A stretch of 64,000 nucleotides of DNA from Mastacembelus armatus (taxonomy: Eukaryota > Chordata > Actinopteri > Synbranchiformes > Mastacembelidae), in assembly GCF_900324485.2 (NCBI RefSeq), contig NC_046651.1, forward strand, positions 10,942,605-11,006,604, written 5' to 3'. This document shows positions 21,606-34,400 of this stretch, piece after piece; position 1 is the first letter of the stretch; each line of letters begins with the position of its first letter. The notes under the pieces were generated by a model that did no database searches, had not been told where the DNA came from, and was given only the letters and a program-made list of their open reading frames with translations. The position numbers and the translations under genes were made by a program.

Positions 21606-24600
21606 TCAGATGACAGGCAGCACAGGATCTGACACGTGTTTCTGGATCTCTACCAGCCCTGAGGTGATATCCAGGTTCCCTGGCAGTGAGGGGTAGCGGG
21701 CGGTCCCGCAAAGCCTGGGGTTCTCCATGAGGGAGGATTTGACTGATGGCTGGGGCAGCTGTGGAGTCAAGCCTGTATGGGTCTCAGTTTCAGGGGTAGT
21801 CATGAACATGGTGTCGTCTGATGCCACAGTCACATGGATACCACTGGACAGAGATTCCTGGGACTTCTTAGTGAATTTAAGGTCAGTCTGGGTTGAACTC
21901 TAGAGTGAAGAAATCACAAACATATTCTTCTTTCAGTAAAAAGCAAAAACTATTGTATCTCCATTATTCAGTAATATTCCATACCTGTGTGGGTGAATGG
22001 CTGTCCATTTGTATGGGGGAAATAGGATACATGCTGTGCAGCACTGGTGTCCCAGTCCCATACAGGCTAGGTGAGTCAGTAGGAAGGGTACTGGATGATA
22101 CAGTGCTGTACGCTGGAGGTACAGGAGCGATCTGCCTCTGGAGAAGCTGGAGAATGACGTTGATGTCGGCTGTCATGCGAGTCTCTAGTCTGGAAATTAA
22201 CACGGAAAAAAGGTTTATATACAGTAACAAATGAAGTACCAGGTCATATCAGCAGCACTTTCCACTTTCAACCCTGTTGGATCCCTCTGTCTGAACACCT
22301 GCTGAACTCCCCCATTTTTCTGGTATAATAATATTTCCATTTTAACTACTACTAGCTATTTCCTGACCAGCCACTCCCCCACTATATTATGTCACCAGTC
22401 ATGTTACTCTGGTACTCTGAATGTGATTTACAACATACTTTATATGTGATACTGTGTAAGAAGAAGATTTTCAAGACATGAGGGGAAAAAAAAGCTACAA
22501 ACGGGATATTGAGGAATTAAAAACAACACAGTTTAAAAGCTAATTCACCTGTTGAGCTGTGAATGTAAAACCTCAAATCGAGACTCTAGATCACTGGGTC
22601 GTTCTTCTGTGAATGGGGGTGGGTGGTATGAGTTGCGGACAGAAGAAGATCGCCATGCACGACTGGAGAACTGTTGAGAATGTTGGTCTGGCCAGTATTG
22701 ATACATTCCCGGTACATTCAACGAAGAAGCTGGAAAAATATTAAGTATTTTTGACCACAGGTGACACTGGAGAATAATGCATTTGCAAAAGGAAAGCACT
22801 TGATGTGTTTGAATGGCCTTATACCTGCAAAGCACCCTCAAGTTGTGTTTTTGTAATAACAACTGCCAGTTTTATTCAAGCCTTGGTTCACAATGTAAAA
22901 CTAATAGTAAGAGTGCATCATACCATATTTATTGGCATTTATTTATTCTTCAGGAGAGACTTCAATTAAGACACATATTTATCTACCTTGGGGCCCTCTG
23001 TCCAACACTGTTTCCCTCCCCACTGAGGTGCCATTCGTGGGTAGCATCTGTACTACAGAGGAGGAGTAGTCCCGTCTGGTATCATCTGGAGGATAGAACT
23101 CTACTTTAGCACCATGAGCAAGCGGCTTAGCCAGCTCCTCACTGGACTGGGACCACGGGGATCCACAGCTACAGTGGTCATCCCAGCGGGCCTGGGGAGG
23201 TGAGGGAAGATGACGGAAGGACTGAAGCGAATATGGGTCTTCGTGATCCATTCCATCTGTTCACAGGAAAGATTTAAGGTAACTAAATTACACTATTACC
23301 TCTCAATCCTATTTAGGATGTCAGTATTTTTTAGCACCTATCTCACCTGGTCTGATTCGGCAGTCCAGGGAGTGGATTCTGTGTCGCTGCTTGTGTCGAT
23401 ATACACAGTCATCGCCAGAATCATCAGTTATTATTGGTGGCACTTGATCAACCTGATGACCACAGGAAAAAAAAAAAAAAAACATTCATATATAGTAAAA
23501 AATATATATATATATATACCATGCTGTCAATCATTTAAATGGATGCCATTTGGAGCATTTCTATTGAGCATTTTTTGCCACCACTATATAAACAGTACTT
23601 GTGCCTCCCAATATTTTTCCTTTATAAGCAGCTGCCAACGTACATGTCTGAGGTCAAATGTTATCTCCAGATTCTTCCAGAAGTTGTCTGCAAAGCTGGG
23701 GTACATATCCAGAACCTCCAGCAGGTCATCGCGTAGGATGCAGTGCAGGTCACAGTAGGCGATGGTGTGCACGTCTGAATTGGACTTCCCCGGCTCGTCA
23801 TACAGGTGGATAGGCTCGCCAAAGGTATCATTCTTTTCTGCAAGAGCATGATTGTATTTTTGTTGAGTAAATTCTATTTTTAGAGTGAGGCTGAGGAGCA
23901 TTTTTGAGGCATCACAATATGATTAAATGTTTTTTTTTACCTAATATGGCAACTACCACACCATCCCTGACGACGTGGATGGAACCACGAGAGATGAAGC
24001 AGAGAGAGTCCAGGATGTCTCCGTAGTGGATCAGAGTATCTCCTGGAGGAGCGTGGACTGTCTTGAACCTCACAGCCAAAGCACGCAGACAGGCCTGACT
24101 GCCTCCACGGAAGGCCTTGCAGTTCTGTAGCAGAGATCGGTTCAAGTGCAAACAGATGTCTGCTTGCAAAGACTCTGGAAACCCCTTCAACACCTCAACG
24201 TGAGAAGACAAGACCATCAACACATCACTGATTAGATGCAAAACAGGAATACCAAAACACCATGAGATATGGTATGTTTGCTTTTTTTTTCTTTTTTTTT
24301 TTGCTTACAGCATTCATGTCGATGCCGTTTGTGTAGGTCCAGGCATGCTGAAAATACTCCTCTAGCCTTTGGCGAAGGCCACATGGGATTTGGTGGAAAC
24401 GGATAAACTCTTTAACTCGCAGCATCTGGGTGTGATAGCGAGTTGTACCTGCATACAGTCTTTGGATGATGGCGGACACATTCCCAAATATGCTGGCATA
24501 CATGAGAGCTGAGAGAAGCAAATAAGGACATAGAGTACAGGGTACAGTAAAACTTGTACGATTCTGACATTTCACTTGTAATATTTCCTAAAGATACTAA

Positions 24601-27276
24601 ATGTTCTATAAATTAAGGGACTGTACAAAAATTATTAGTGAGGAAGAAGGGCAGGAAAATGTAAATATAAATACTGAATTTACTAAATAAAAGTTTATTT
24701 TGTAAGTTCATGGTAAGTCTCAGTTGAACTAATACTGCTATATTATTTTTAGTTGGCAGAAGGTATTTTTATTTCTGAGAGGATCAAAGTAAAATATTAT
24801 AATGCTGTGGGAGAATTTGTTTGTTTTTTTTTTAAACAGCAAAGCAAAGGCTCATCTCCCCCAGGCCAATTATTTTCACACAGTCCCTAAGAGTGTTATT
24901 CAACTCACAGCCAATAACCATGACGCAGATGGAGAAGATCTTCTCAGAGTTGGTGTTTGGAGAAACATTACCGAACCCCACACTCGTCAGACTGCTCAAG
25001 GTGAAGTACAGAGCAGTGACATACTTGTCTTTGACCGACGGACCAGAGGTGGCGTCACTGTCGTTGTATGCCTTTCCCAGTTGTTCAGCCAGGTTGTCCA
25101 GCCAACCGGTCTCCGTGTATGGCCTCTCCACAAAACCGATAGCATACCAAATACAGGCTAGCCAATGGGCGATGAGCACAAAGGTGCACATGAGTAAGAA
25201 GAGTACAGCAGCCCCATATTCAGAATATCGGTCCAGTTTTCTTGCTACACGGACCAATCGGAGCAGTCGTGCTGTTTTCAGCAGGCTTGTTAAGGTGGCC
25301 ATCTTGGATTTCCAGCAAGAACAGGAAAGACAGTGTTAAGCAGGAAAATTGCCATGCGGTACAGCAGGCTTAGAGAACTAAAGCAGAAATCCTTTTATAT
25401 TAGACACTACAAGACATTATAATCATATCTAAAGATTACTTTCAAAATACTATGAGTCACTACAAACAATGTGAACTGTGTTAACAGTGAGCTTTTACCT
25501 CATCAGAGCCAGATCTGAAAATGAGAAGGTCAAAAGGCATTGCTGCAAACAGATCAATAGGGAACCAGCCTTTGATATAGTGCTTGGCTATCTGGCTCGG
25601 CTGTGTGACCACCTCGTCGTTCTGGTCCACGTACGTTGTGCGAAGGTTGATGCCTATATCCACAATAAAGAGCACGTCCACCATAAGGTCCACCACATTC
25701 AGGGGGCTACATGTGTATCCACAACTCCTTTGACGTAAACCCCTGTGCTCATCCAAGAGGAAGGCAGCTGAGTAAGGCGTGAAGACAGCTGTGTAGAGGA
25801 CCAGGAGGAGAATAATCCAGTCCCAAAACGCCTTGAAGGGGCTGTAGTGAAGCAAGATCCACCATGTTGTTTCAGGCACCTGGAGTTTGTATTCAGGTAG
25901 TACATCAGACTCCAAAGAAAGTACCTGAACGTAGAAAATGCAGCAGTATGCAATAATTCTCATGCATGAATATTTACCTCTAATTTCCTTCAATTATGTA
26001 TCTTCTATCAGGATATCTGACCTTTTAAACATGCAATACTTAGTGACATTTTAATTTTTGGGAGAATGAAAAAATCAACAGCATTGCAATAACTATTACA
26101 AAACTGTAATGCTTCTCATTTTGACACCAAGCAGATACGGTCTTTACTATTGATAGGTAAAGAGTAAAACAAGTGAACTGTAAAAAACAAACCAAGAATA
26201 CTACCAATACTAACCAACAGACCTTTCTAGAAGACGTACTGTTTTGACCAAGTTCTTGGTGGCGGCTGCAAGCTCTGGTTTTACGACCTCGTAGGTCCAA
26301 CAAATCCTTAACCATCCTGTCATTGGTGACTCTCAGCAGAGATGAGAGTTGGGTAAAAATTGCATCCACATAGTACAATTATTTCCAGATCGCTTTTTGG
26401 CAAAAACTCTTTGGCAAAGCTAAAATACCAGTGTGCTGTAATCAACTGTGCAAGAACTGACTAAATGCTGGATGCTGGTGGGCTGGAAGGCTGTAATGAT
26501 GAGCTGGGCGTCACAAACCCACAACTGAGTTCATGTGCTGCCACAGTCCTGTTGTCCTCTTTAGCGCAATTTCAAATTAATATTTTCTGTCCTAACGACT
26601 CTCACTCATACAGCTCATATGGCCAAGCCTATCAGATGTCTATACACCACAAGGGACATATAGAAAGATGCTCTGTTAGATGGACAATATGAGATTAACA
26701 AGTAACCCTGTCTCGGGAGGTCTCGGGACGTGACGCCGCACACACACCATTGCACAGAGGCAGTGATGCAGAATGTCGAGCCCCCGGGGGGCTGCAGCAG
26801 TAAAGACTGCATGTCAGAATTGAACCGTGGTCCAGTGTAACTTTTCTTTTCACACCCAGGAGCCATCCATCCAGCCACTGCACTACGTACTGATTTTTCC
26901 ACTAGTTAATTAATGGTCTCCTTAATGGCTTTTTATTTCTTAGAAATCAGAAGATAATTTCTGTTAGCTTTTTAATGACTGACTGAACCTGGCTATCCTT
27001 TCTCTTCAACTCTGGCAATGACTGGTATGGTTAATTAATGTAAATCTCTTTAAAGGAGCTTCCTGACTCCTCCACAGCCAGAGACTGTGCCTATCTGAGG
27101 TTCTCTGTAACCGTACCTGCGTGACCTTCTCTGTGACGTTCTGAGAGCGGTCCTTCACCTTGGAGGGGCTAAGCAGCTCCATCCTGAGCTTTGGAGGTGA
27201 GTGGCATTCGGGTCCTCCACTTTTCATAAAGTCTGGCTCAGACATGGAGATCTGCTGGACGGATCGGAAAATATGT
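21606..27276 (-). CDS. kcnh6: ERG-type voltage-gated K+ channel KCNH6 (short N-terminus, no PAS seen)
   Basis: Pore subunit of the delayed rectifier IKr family. Exons in transcript order: 27276-27117, 25924-25499, 25302-24909, 24508-24309, 24193-23941, 23837-23644, 23452-23347, 23256-22987, 22729-22549, 22189-21985, 21899-21606, all phase-consistent. The second-listed exon has S1-S3. The third has S4 ([16 protein letters not shown]), S5 and the filter SVGFGN. S6 contains LMYASIFGN with the aromatic residues that bind hERG blockers. A CNBHD follows ([14 protein letters not shown]), then the tetramer coiled coil ([17 protein letters not shown]). The first exon ends NVTEKVTQ as in ERG channels and contains an ATG at 27245, which would give about 883 residues. 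No PAS/eag-domain exons are visible between here and taco1. The intrinsic-ligand motif reads FDL, where ERGs have FNL. KCNH6 is preferred over KCNH2 from its DCAF7/TACO1 neighbours. The 5' end is uncertain. Confidence 0.88.
26695..26895 (-). repeat. tRNA-like / SINE-like remnant in kcnh6 intron
   Basis: On the minus strand there is a box-A-like TGGCTGGATGG followed about 50 bases later by a box-B-like GGTTCAATTCT, then a GC-rich stretch. The spacing fits a pol III-type internal promoter, but I cannot fold it into a convincing tRNA cloverleaf. A SINE head or tRNA pseudogene is the best reading. Confidence 0.3.
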
Positions 27277-27556
27277 CTTGCATTCTCTGTTTTTACATTT
27301 CTTCTTATTTTGTAAACTTTCTTTAATTTTCTTTAAAAGACACTTTGATATTACTACCAGTACTAACATTGTAGTATTAAATAACACTACCCTATTGTAC
27401 TCATGATGTAGTTTTCATGCTATACTGGACTTATCAAGTGGATTCCCTAAATTGAATTTTGCTGTGCCTGGGAAAATCTCTAATCTCTAGAAAATGAACT
27501 GCTCAGTGACGTTTCATACTGTGCACCCCCCCTTGACAAATTCCTCTCTGCTCTAA

Positions 27557-27592
27557 TTTCCCAGAATGCCCATCTAGCTGTGTCCCGCCCCC
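27557..27592 (-). promoter_or_regulatory. kcnh6: Candidate kcnh6 promoter elements
   Basis: A ZNF143-like core (TTTCCCAGAATGCC on the plus strand, 27557-27570) and a GC box (CCCGCCCCC, 27584-27592) lie about 300 bases upstream of the first recognised kcnh6 exon in transcription sense. They are the best promoter-like cluster between kcnh6 and taco1. This would fit a transcript that starts here and encodes the short N-terminus. The assignment is inferred. Confidence 0.3.
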
Positions 27593-28898
27593 AGGTCATG
27601 CACAGTCTCAATACTTAACTCAGAGTTACTGCACAGAGAAGGTAGCAGAAAAATATGCTGGGACCAGTGGGCACCTCTTCAAACTGTAAGCAAAGTAATA
27701 TACACAACTTACCTGGTTTGAAACCAGAATGTCAGATCCTCCTTTGCTTTGACCATTAGGCAGCCATGACTCAGCTGTCCTACCTTCTGAACACCTTTTT
27801 GGACAAGTGTGTTCAAAACCCTTCTGCCTCCTCTTTCCCAGATCACATATAGGCAAAACAAATGTACTTCTTGTTTTCAGTCTGTGAATGCAGACGTCGA
27901 TGTTGGAACTCTCCACTCTAGTACAGGGCAGAGGACTGGCCTGCACCAGCGCTGGAAACTATTCAATGCCATGCTATAGCTGAGAGGAACTGACAGGAAG
28001 ATCGATGATGTGCATTGATAAACAGAGCAAATGGGCTCAGAGCCATTACACTGGACTTCCCTGTTAACATCATTTGGTGAGGTACATTTATAATACAGTC
28101 CAGGCTGTCACATATGTGACGCAGTGGTGTAAGAAACAAAATCAGCTGGTTAAATGTGCTGTGTTCGCTCAATATGTTGCATGGATACTGTTAATGTGGT
28201 ATGTTATTGACTGCAATGTTGACACTACAGTCATATGAGGGGGTAATAACCTGTGATGACACTAGTTCAGAATGTCCTTCAGCTGTAACCTTCATTCATT
28301 AGTATACATTTCATTTTGGTTTTACGTATAATATAATAAATCCACAATTCTATCAGATTTTTCAGAGAAAGATGGGATGCATGTATTATTTGTGTAGAAA
28401 AAAGATAACAGAAAATATTATTGCAGAGTATTTTATGTCTTCAAAGATATCTGGCGGTGTCATTAAATTATTTTAAAATCCCTAAATTGTAGGAAAAATG
28501 TCACTTTCAACTGACTAATCCTTTTTAACTTTATGCTTTGTCCCACCTTTTAAAGGGCAATTTCACAAATTATGTTCTGTGAATTGAACAACTTTAGGGA
28601 AGATTTATAATCTGTAAAGTGGCTGCTGATAAGCTTGTGAAGATAGGTGAAGGCTGATGATAGTAAAGGTTTAATGAGGACTGCTTTACATCTCAGCAAG
28701 GATCATAATTTAATTTCTTTTTAATTTTTTTTTACTGTATAAATGGCGTCACAATGCCACAGTCACATGTTCATTCCAGTAATGTCTGGTATTATGGTAT
28801 TATCAGCACCAACAACGTGTCTGTTGGCAAATCCTTTCTCTGTAAAAATCAAATAGTCCACATTTTAAGAATGTCCACCAAGTGTCCAGAGATCAGAC
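27593..28898. other. kcnh6-taco1 intergenic interval
   Basis: This is about 1.3 kb between two minus-strand genes. An open stretch at 27716-27946 on the minus strand ends in a donor-like GTAAGT, but it begins with GTG and its phase does not fit the next kcnh6 exon. No PAS-domain coding sequence is visible in any frame. The right part is presumably taco1 3' UTR. Confidence 0.5.
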
Positions 28899-30942
28899 TC
28901 AGCTGTCAGCCTGGATGTTGTCCCACACGCGAACTACATCTGGACAGTCATTTAGGGCCCCTATTAGCGTTGAAGCAGCATCCAGCTGGTCCTGATCAAG
29001 AGGCAAGAGGGTGCGGGGAACAAACTCCATCCCAGCAGAAGAGATCTGCATTCCTAACTCCTCCAATGAGGCCCGCACTTTCTTCAAGTCAGTCGAATCA
29101 CAAATGAACTGAAGAGAAACAGACAATTTTTACTTAAAATGTCATATGGTTGTAACCTATTATAATTCCTCTATGACATTAAAGCTGGTTTCAGAGAGAA
29201 TAGCCCAAAATGCAAGTGTATGACTTGCTATTAGTTGAACTCAAGACAGACATGCAGCTGATGAAACAAAGCTAATAAAAGAAATATGGTTTGGCATGTT
29301 TGCTTCACACATTCCTCAAAGTCACAATCTAACCTGCAGGAGGGACTGCTCATCTTCATCCTCAGTCTCTTGGACATCTTCCGCTCCCACGTCAATGGCC
29401 AGCTCCAAAGCTCGCTCCATCAAGATGTTCTGACTTGGCACCATCACCACCCCCCTCCTGTTGAAGCTGTGGCGGGCTCCGTCTGACAACATCCCCCTGT
29501 GGACGAGAACACCACGACAGTTTTCATTTAATTTATTTGTTTTCGCATTTGCTTATTTTTTTTCTTATCAAAGGTCTAGATGCGCTATAGAGGTATTTCT
29601 ACCTGTAACACTTTGTATTATGATTTAGAAAAAAATCTGACATGCTGCAGATGGTGTATCTTGAATTTCAGAAAATCCAGGGGGAGATAGACTTAAATAA
29701 CACAAAGATTCATAATTTTTGTATCTTCTATTCCAGCTTCTCTTTTTACTGTTTTCCATCATTTGTTTGTATGTGCGTCAGCAGCTTCTTAGCCAGTGAC
29801 AACATAGTTCAGATATAGATGATCTGATATCTACAGTTTGTATAGAGACATCTAGTGGTCACCATTTGCACCCTAGATACTGGACTAACCTCTAACCTAA
29901 CCCTGAAATGACCTGGTGATTCTGAATCAAACATACACTAAGCAGTAGCCATCAGTGGTGAGGAGAGAGAACAGGAAATATCTGTGGCGAAGTATTTCAG
30001 CTAATCGCAGCAGAGTAAGCTAATAGAAAACTGACCCGTTCTTGTTTAGCAGGTGCTTGATCTCCTGGTGTGTGCGGGTGTTGTTGTCAGTGAGGACCTC
30101 GATTAGCAGCAAACATCCACCGGGGCCCCGAGCTTCAAACATGTGCTGGAACGCTGGTTTAGCCTTTTCCTGTGGAGCCAGGAGAGAAGAAAGGTTTTAT
30201 TGCAACTTTATTATAAGAGGAAATATTTACAAAACAGTCTGTGTCACAATGCCACTCTTCATATTACATACTGCAATATCATGTAGTAACCTGGACAGAC
30301 AGATGACAAATGAGGGGATATCTCTTGAGGAACAGTGGACATTTCTACAGTAGGTTTCCACAGTATCTATCACTTTGTGTTTCTTATAGTGGCCCAACAA
30401 CCTATTAAGAAACTTTTTCTTTATTTTCTCACCATCTCTCTGAAAGCGTGTTTTCAACCTACCGCACCCTTGATTGCAGCATCAATGCTTGCTCTGGGCA
30501 TGTTCTTGCTCCTGCACTGTTCCACTATGTGCGCTAAGTTTACATTGAGCTCTGGGTTGGACCCACCATCTGCAGATGAGCACATATGTTCAATCAACTA
30601 CAAGAAGCCACGCAACAACAGTATGAATGAGAGGAAAACACGCACAGCACTCTCACCTTTCACAGCTATCCTTATCATCATACCTAACTTCATGAACATC
30701 TTTGCCCTGGCCTCATCTTTAGGCCCCTTTATGTGTTTCACTTTGGACCACTTGTTGTGTCCGGCGCTTAAGGCGGAGCAGAGCTGCAGCGTCCGGACAC
30801 AAGAGGTCCTCCAAAGCGGGAACAGCACACACGAAGCCGGCGGGAGGACGGACTCCACCGGGGCTGAGCTCCTGCCTGATGCCGCGACCAGAGGCCAGGG
30901 GTGCAGGGTCCGGAGAACCCTCAGTACCGCTGCCCCGGCCAT
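28899..30942 (-). CDS. taco1: TACO1, mitochondrial translational activator of COX1 (YebC family)
   Basis: Mitochondrial matrix protein of the YebC/TACO1 family, needed for efficient synthesis of cytochrome c oxidase subunit I. Five exons in transcript order: 30942-30657, 30569-30463, 30169-30036, 29496-29334, 29108-28899. All phases agree and give 299 residues, close to the human 297. The first about 55 residues are rich in Arg, Ala, Leu and Ser with few acidic residues, fitting a mitochondrial presequence. The YebC signature follows directly: [17 protein letters not shown]. Further hallmarks are [53 protein letters not shown] and the C-terminal DVVRVWDNI. The start at 30942 is chosen because it precedes the presequence; the reading frame stays open further upstream, without homology. 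The promoter carries CRE and ETS sites. Confidence 0.95.
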
Positions 30943-31165
30943 GCCCTTCACACACACAGAAGTAGTGTTATTGAATACTGAGATGCAGGAACCTGCCGAC
31001 GACGTTAAAGTACCCGGGTTTAAGTCTCTGTCTGCAGGCAAGGCCTTTAATTTCAGCACCCAATAATATTAATATCTGTCAAACAAGCAAAATTTATCCT
31101 GTTCTCTGTCTTACAGTGTTACACGCCCGGAAACCATGCAGCTGCTGCTGTCCTTGTGAAACCGG

Positions 31166-31189
31166 CACTTCCTGGTTGCGATGACGTCA
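31166..31189 (-). promoter_or_regulatory. taco1: taco1 promoter: ETS and CRE sites
   Basis: About 225-245 bases upstream of the taco1 start codon, a palindromic CRE (TGACGTCA, 31182-31189) sits next to an ETS-type ACTTCCTG (within 31166-31175; CAGGAAGT on the minus strand). CRE plus ETS is a common pairing in promoters of nuclear-encoded mitochondrial genes. The binding factors are inferred, not shown. Confidence 0.5.
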
Positions 31190-31267
31190 AAATTTGGCCA
31201 TTCAAAATAAAAGCTCAATGGAGCAGCTTGAACTTTGAACGATGTTTTTCTATAATACAAACACTAA

Positions 31268-31456
31268 CCATCCATTATCCATCCAGCCATTATCTATACC
31301 CGCCTTTTCCTATTTAGGGTCACAGGGATCTGCTGGAGCCTCTCCCAGCTCTCTGTGGGTGAAAGGCATGACAGGACATACATGTTTTTGAACTGAAGGA
31401 GGAAGCTGGAGTACCAGGAGAAAACCCACACAAGCACGGTGAGAACATACAAACTT
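31268..31456 (-). repeat. Fish interspersed repeat, internally deleted copy
   Basis: In reverse orientation this copy carries the tail (CCATTATCCATCCAGCC, the complement of the GGATGGATGG-type end), then the GGATCTGCTGGAGCC block, then the head-proximal GAGAAAACCCACACAAGC block. The middle seen in fuller fish copies is missing. It belongs to the same family as 17264-17452 and 43731-43858. Confidence 0.6.
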
Positions 31457-34400
31457 ACGTTAATAAAAATCAAACTTAAAAATTTTCTTTGAAAGTGATG
31501 AAAAATTATATTGACAGACATTATAGGCAATGGTTTCCAATCATTTCATGTCAGTTATCTGTGGATTTATCTAATTAAGCAATTTCTCCCGTGCAGATTT
31601 TGTTCTCTACTAATCTAGTGAGTCCTACAGCGATGTGTTGTACCCATGTGCTGTAATATTGAAGAGAGAAAATGCTTAATAAGTCCTAGTGGAAACTTTA
31701 TATCCATTTGAAGTCCCCTGGGTGCTGTTAGTTGAGATTGGCAGCTACTGCACACTAGCAACACAGATGTTTTATAGCTGCACTAAAAAGAGGAACACCA
31801 GACAAAATATTGTTTTCCCATATAATTTGTGTATTTTTAGTATCTGTTAGTATCAGGAAGGTTAGCTCTCGAGATTATAAGTGTGCTCTAATGGCCAGTG
31901 TAAGTTTGGTCTGTATCAGTGTCCTCTAAATTGTCCCACTGTGGGAACTGCACGAGAAATGTTGGTTTCTTGCTATGGGACAAATGTTTAATAAATTATA
32001 TTGATTCTATTTATTATGATGGAATATAATAATAGTCCTATAACTGATTTTTAATGCATGCATGATGATTAAAAAAACAGGAACATAATGCATCCTGGAT
32101 CCTGGATTCCTAAATAACATATATAGTGGGATCATTCTATACATAATTACATAATTATCAAAATAATAGTAAAGTCTATCTGAAAAGGAAAAAATGTGCT
32201 ACAGAAGACAAGTGGGAAAAACAACAAATAGCCATATACAGTAAGCAGGAGAATAGAGACAAGTGACCAGATCAGTTGACCACAAAGAGTTAAGTAAGGT
32301 TGAAGCCACAGCCAATCAAGGCTCAAAGAGACAACAGTCCAAAGAACTGCCAAAGGAGGAGGTTTCATCCACAGTGCTCCCTTCGGTCTTCCCCAGAGAA
32401 ACCTTCTCATTCCACAGCTACATGGTCCTTCAAACCTGATTTAGTAATGTCCATTGAGCTTCAAGGAGCAGACTGAAAAAAGGAGACATTTTACAAAAAC
32501 TTCATTTCTAGATGTCAAGAGACCCCAAAGCTTAAGAAGACCCTACAAGGCAGTTCCTATTGACTGATGAAACAAAAAGTAATCACAGGAAGAGCAGTGA
32601 TGACACACCAGAGGAAAACAGTCTTTAACTTTGAGTTTCTTCAGCACAACCTGAGGAAAAAATGTCCTGACGGTGTGTAGAAAGTTGGATGTTGTCCTGT
32701 GCACAGTAGAAAAGACGACATGTTGTATGCACAGGGAATTGGTTTCTTGGCACTTTTCCACATTGTAATAACAGTAACTGCACTGGTAAGTGTACTCTAC
32801 TTATCACGAGTATTTATCTGATTTAGTTATTGATTATTTCTTTGATTGGATCAGTTAAATACCTATTGTTTTCCTTTTCAACAAAATATTGGCAAATTGC
32901 CTCTTTTTCTTCTGTTCTTCTCTTTTAGTCTTCAAAGAATCAGATTTTAAGCATAAATGTTTAAAAAACAATGTTAATAGAGTATGAACTGTATAATTTA
33001 TCAAAACTTAAAAGCAAGTCTTTTCTGAAAATATCTTTTTTGATTGAAATAATTTTACTGGTGCTGAGTAAATTCTCAGTCCAGTAAACGTATCAAAGGA
33101 TGGCTTTAATATTCTAAATTCAAACTTTTCACACAGTAGCATCATATCTTACACTGTAACATGACAATGAGTCAGAAAAAGCATGGCCATACTGCTCCAG
33201 TTTGGGCCAAATATAGAAAATGTCATGTATCTGTGATTCTTTTTGATCTTTTGAATTTTGGACAGATTTATCCTCTGCTTTGGGAAACATACCAGCTATT
33301 CACTCGCTGAACCACAGATAACTGGTTTATTTCTTTTTTTTTTTTTTTACAAATGAGGTGATGTAGAGTACTGGTTTATATCTATTTTAGAATTTATTTC
33401 TAAGAGTGAAACAAAGTCAAATGAAATCACAGTGAATAATTATGTGGAGTGTCGGTGCAATTTTAGAACCAATTGTCTGAAAGCAAAGCTATTAAAAAGT
33501 CAATAAATATCTTAAGTAATTACATTTCTGGGTTCTTTGCAGTACAAACCCTTAAATAATCATCAACCCAATAACTAATTACTCTATTTTGCAAATTTGA
33601 AAACAAATGTCAGCATAGGAAAATTACTTTGAAATGAGTAGATTACAAAAGCAACACACAGACATACATGAACATACAGTTTGTCTGACAATATTTAAAT
33701 AAATAATACAAAAATTAATAACATCATCCCCTAAATGTTTTAAACTATCACACCACTATAAGAGCAGCAGTAAAAAAAAAAACACACAAACAAAAAAAAA
33801 CAGTCTCCAATCGCCTGTGGTTTGTTTTACCTCACAACCCTCCATCAGCTCCATCAGTTTTTAACCTTTCACCCACTGATGCTTGACGCTCCTGCAGCTC
33901 ACGCACTGATCCCTATCAGTTCAGAGCCTCGTCCCCTTCATCATCCCCAGGTCGATCCACAGTGACGACTTGCAACCTCCTGCTCAGTCAGCCTTAAAAT
34001 CACTTGTCACGAAGCAGGGCCCTGAAAGAGCAAATTCAATTATGACACAAAGGCGGGGATGTCTAAGGCTAGTTGTTTTGCTAATTTTGCCTGCCTGTCA
34101 GCAGAAAAGCCTCCAGTAAAAAGAAAAGTGAATGAGTTCTCCATATTGACGTGCTTGTATTAAATTATGCTGTATGTTGATGTTTTGTTGAGGCACTGGA
34201 GAACTTTGCATGACGTCAAACCTGAAATCTAATTGTGGCGATCAGTAACTGTGTTTAAAAAGGATTGTGGAAAAGAATCACACACATTTACACACTAAGA
34301 ATTGTCATCACTGTCACAGTGTGTCCTCAGTACACCAGTTTGTACAGCAGCAGGGGATGTGAGCTATTCTACATGTCTGTTTTGAGTCCCCTCCTAAGCA

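Noticed and set aside
26040-26378. Minus-strand open frame in a kcnh6 intron with moderately exon-like composition
   Set aside because: The flanking exons already join in frame (TEKVTQ to VLSL) as in all ERG channels, and the sequence matches no known domain.
27716-27946. Minus-strand open frame ending in GTAAGT, possible kcnh6 first exon
   Set aside because: It starts with GTG, has no ERG homology, and its donor leaves phase 0 while the next exon (from 27276) needs two carried-over bases.
32147-32807. Possible decayed DNA transposon (phrases such as ACTGATGAAACAAAAAG recall Tc1 transposase)
   Set aside because: No inverted repeats and no second conserved transposase block could be found, so a family call is not supported.
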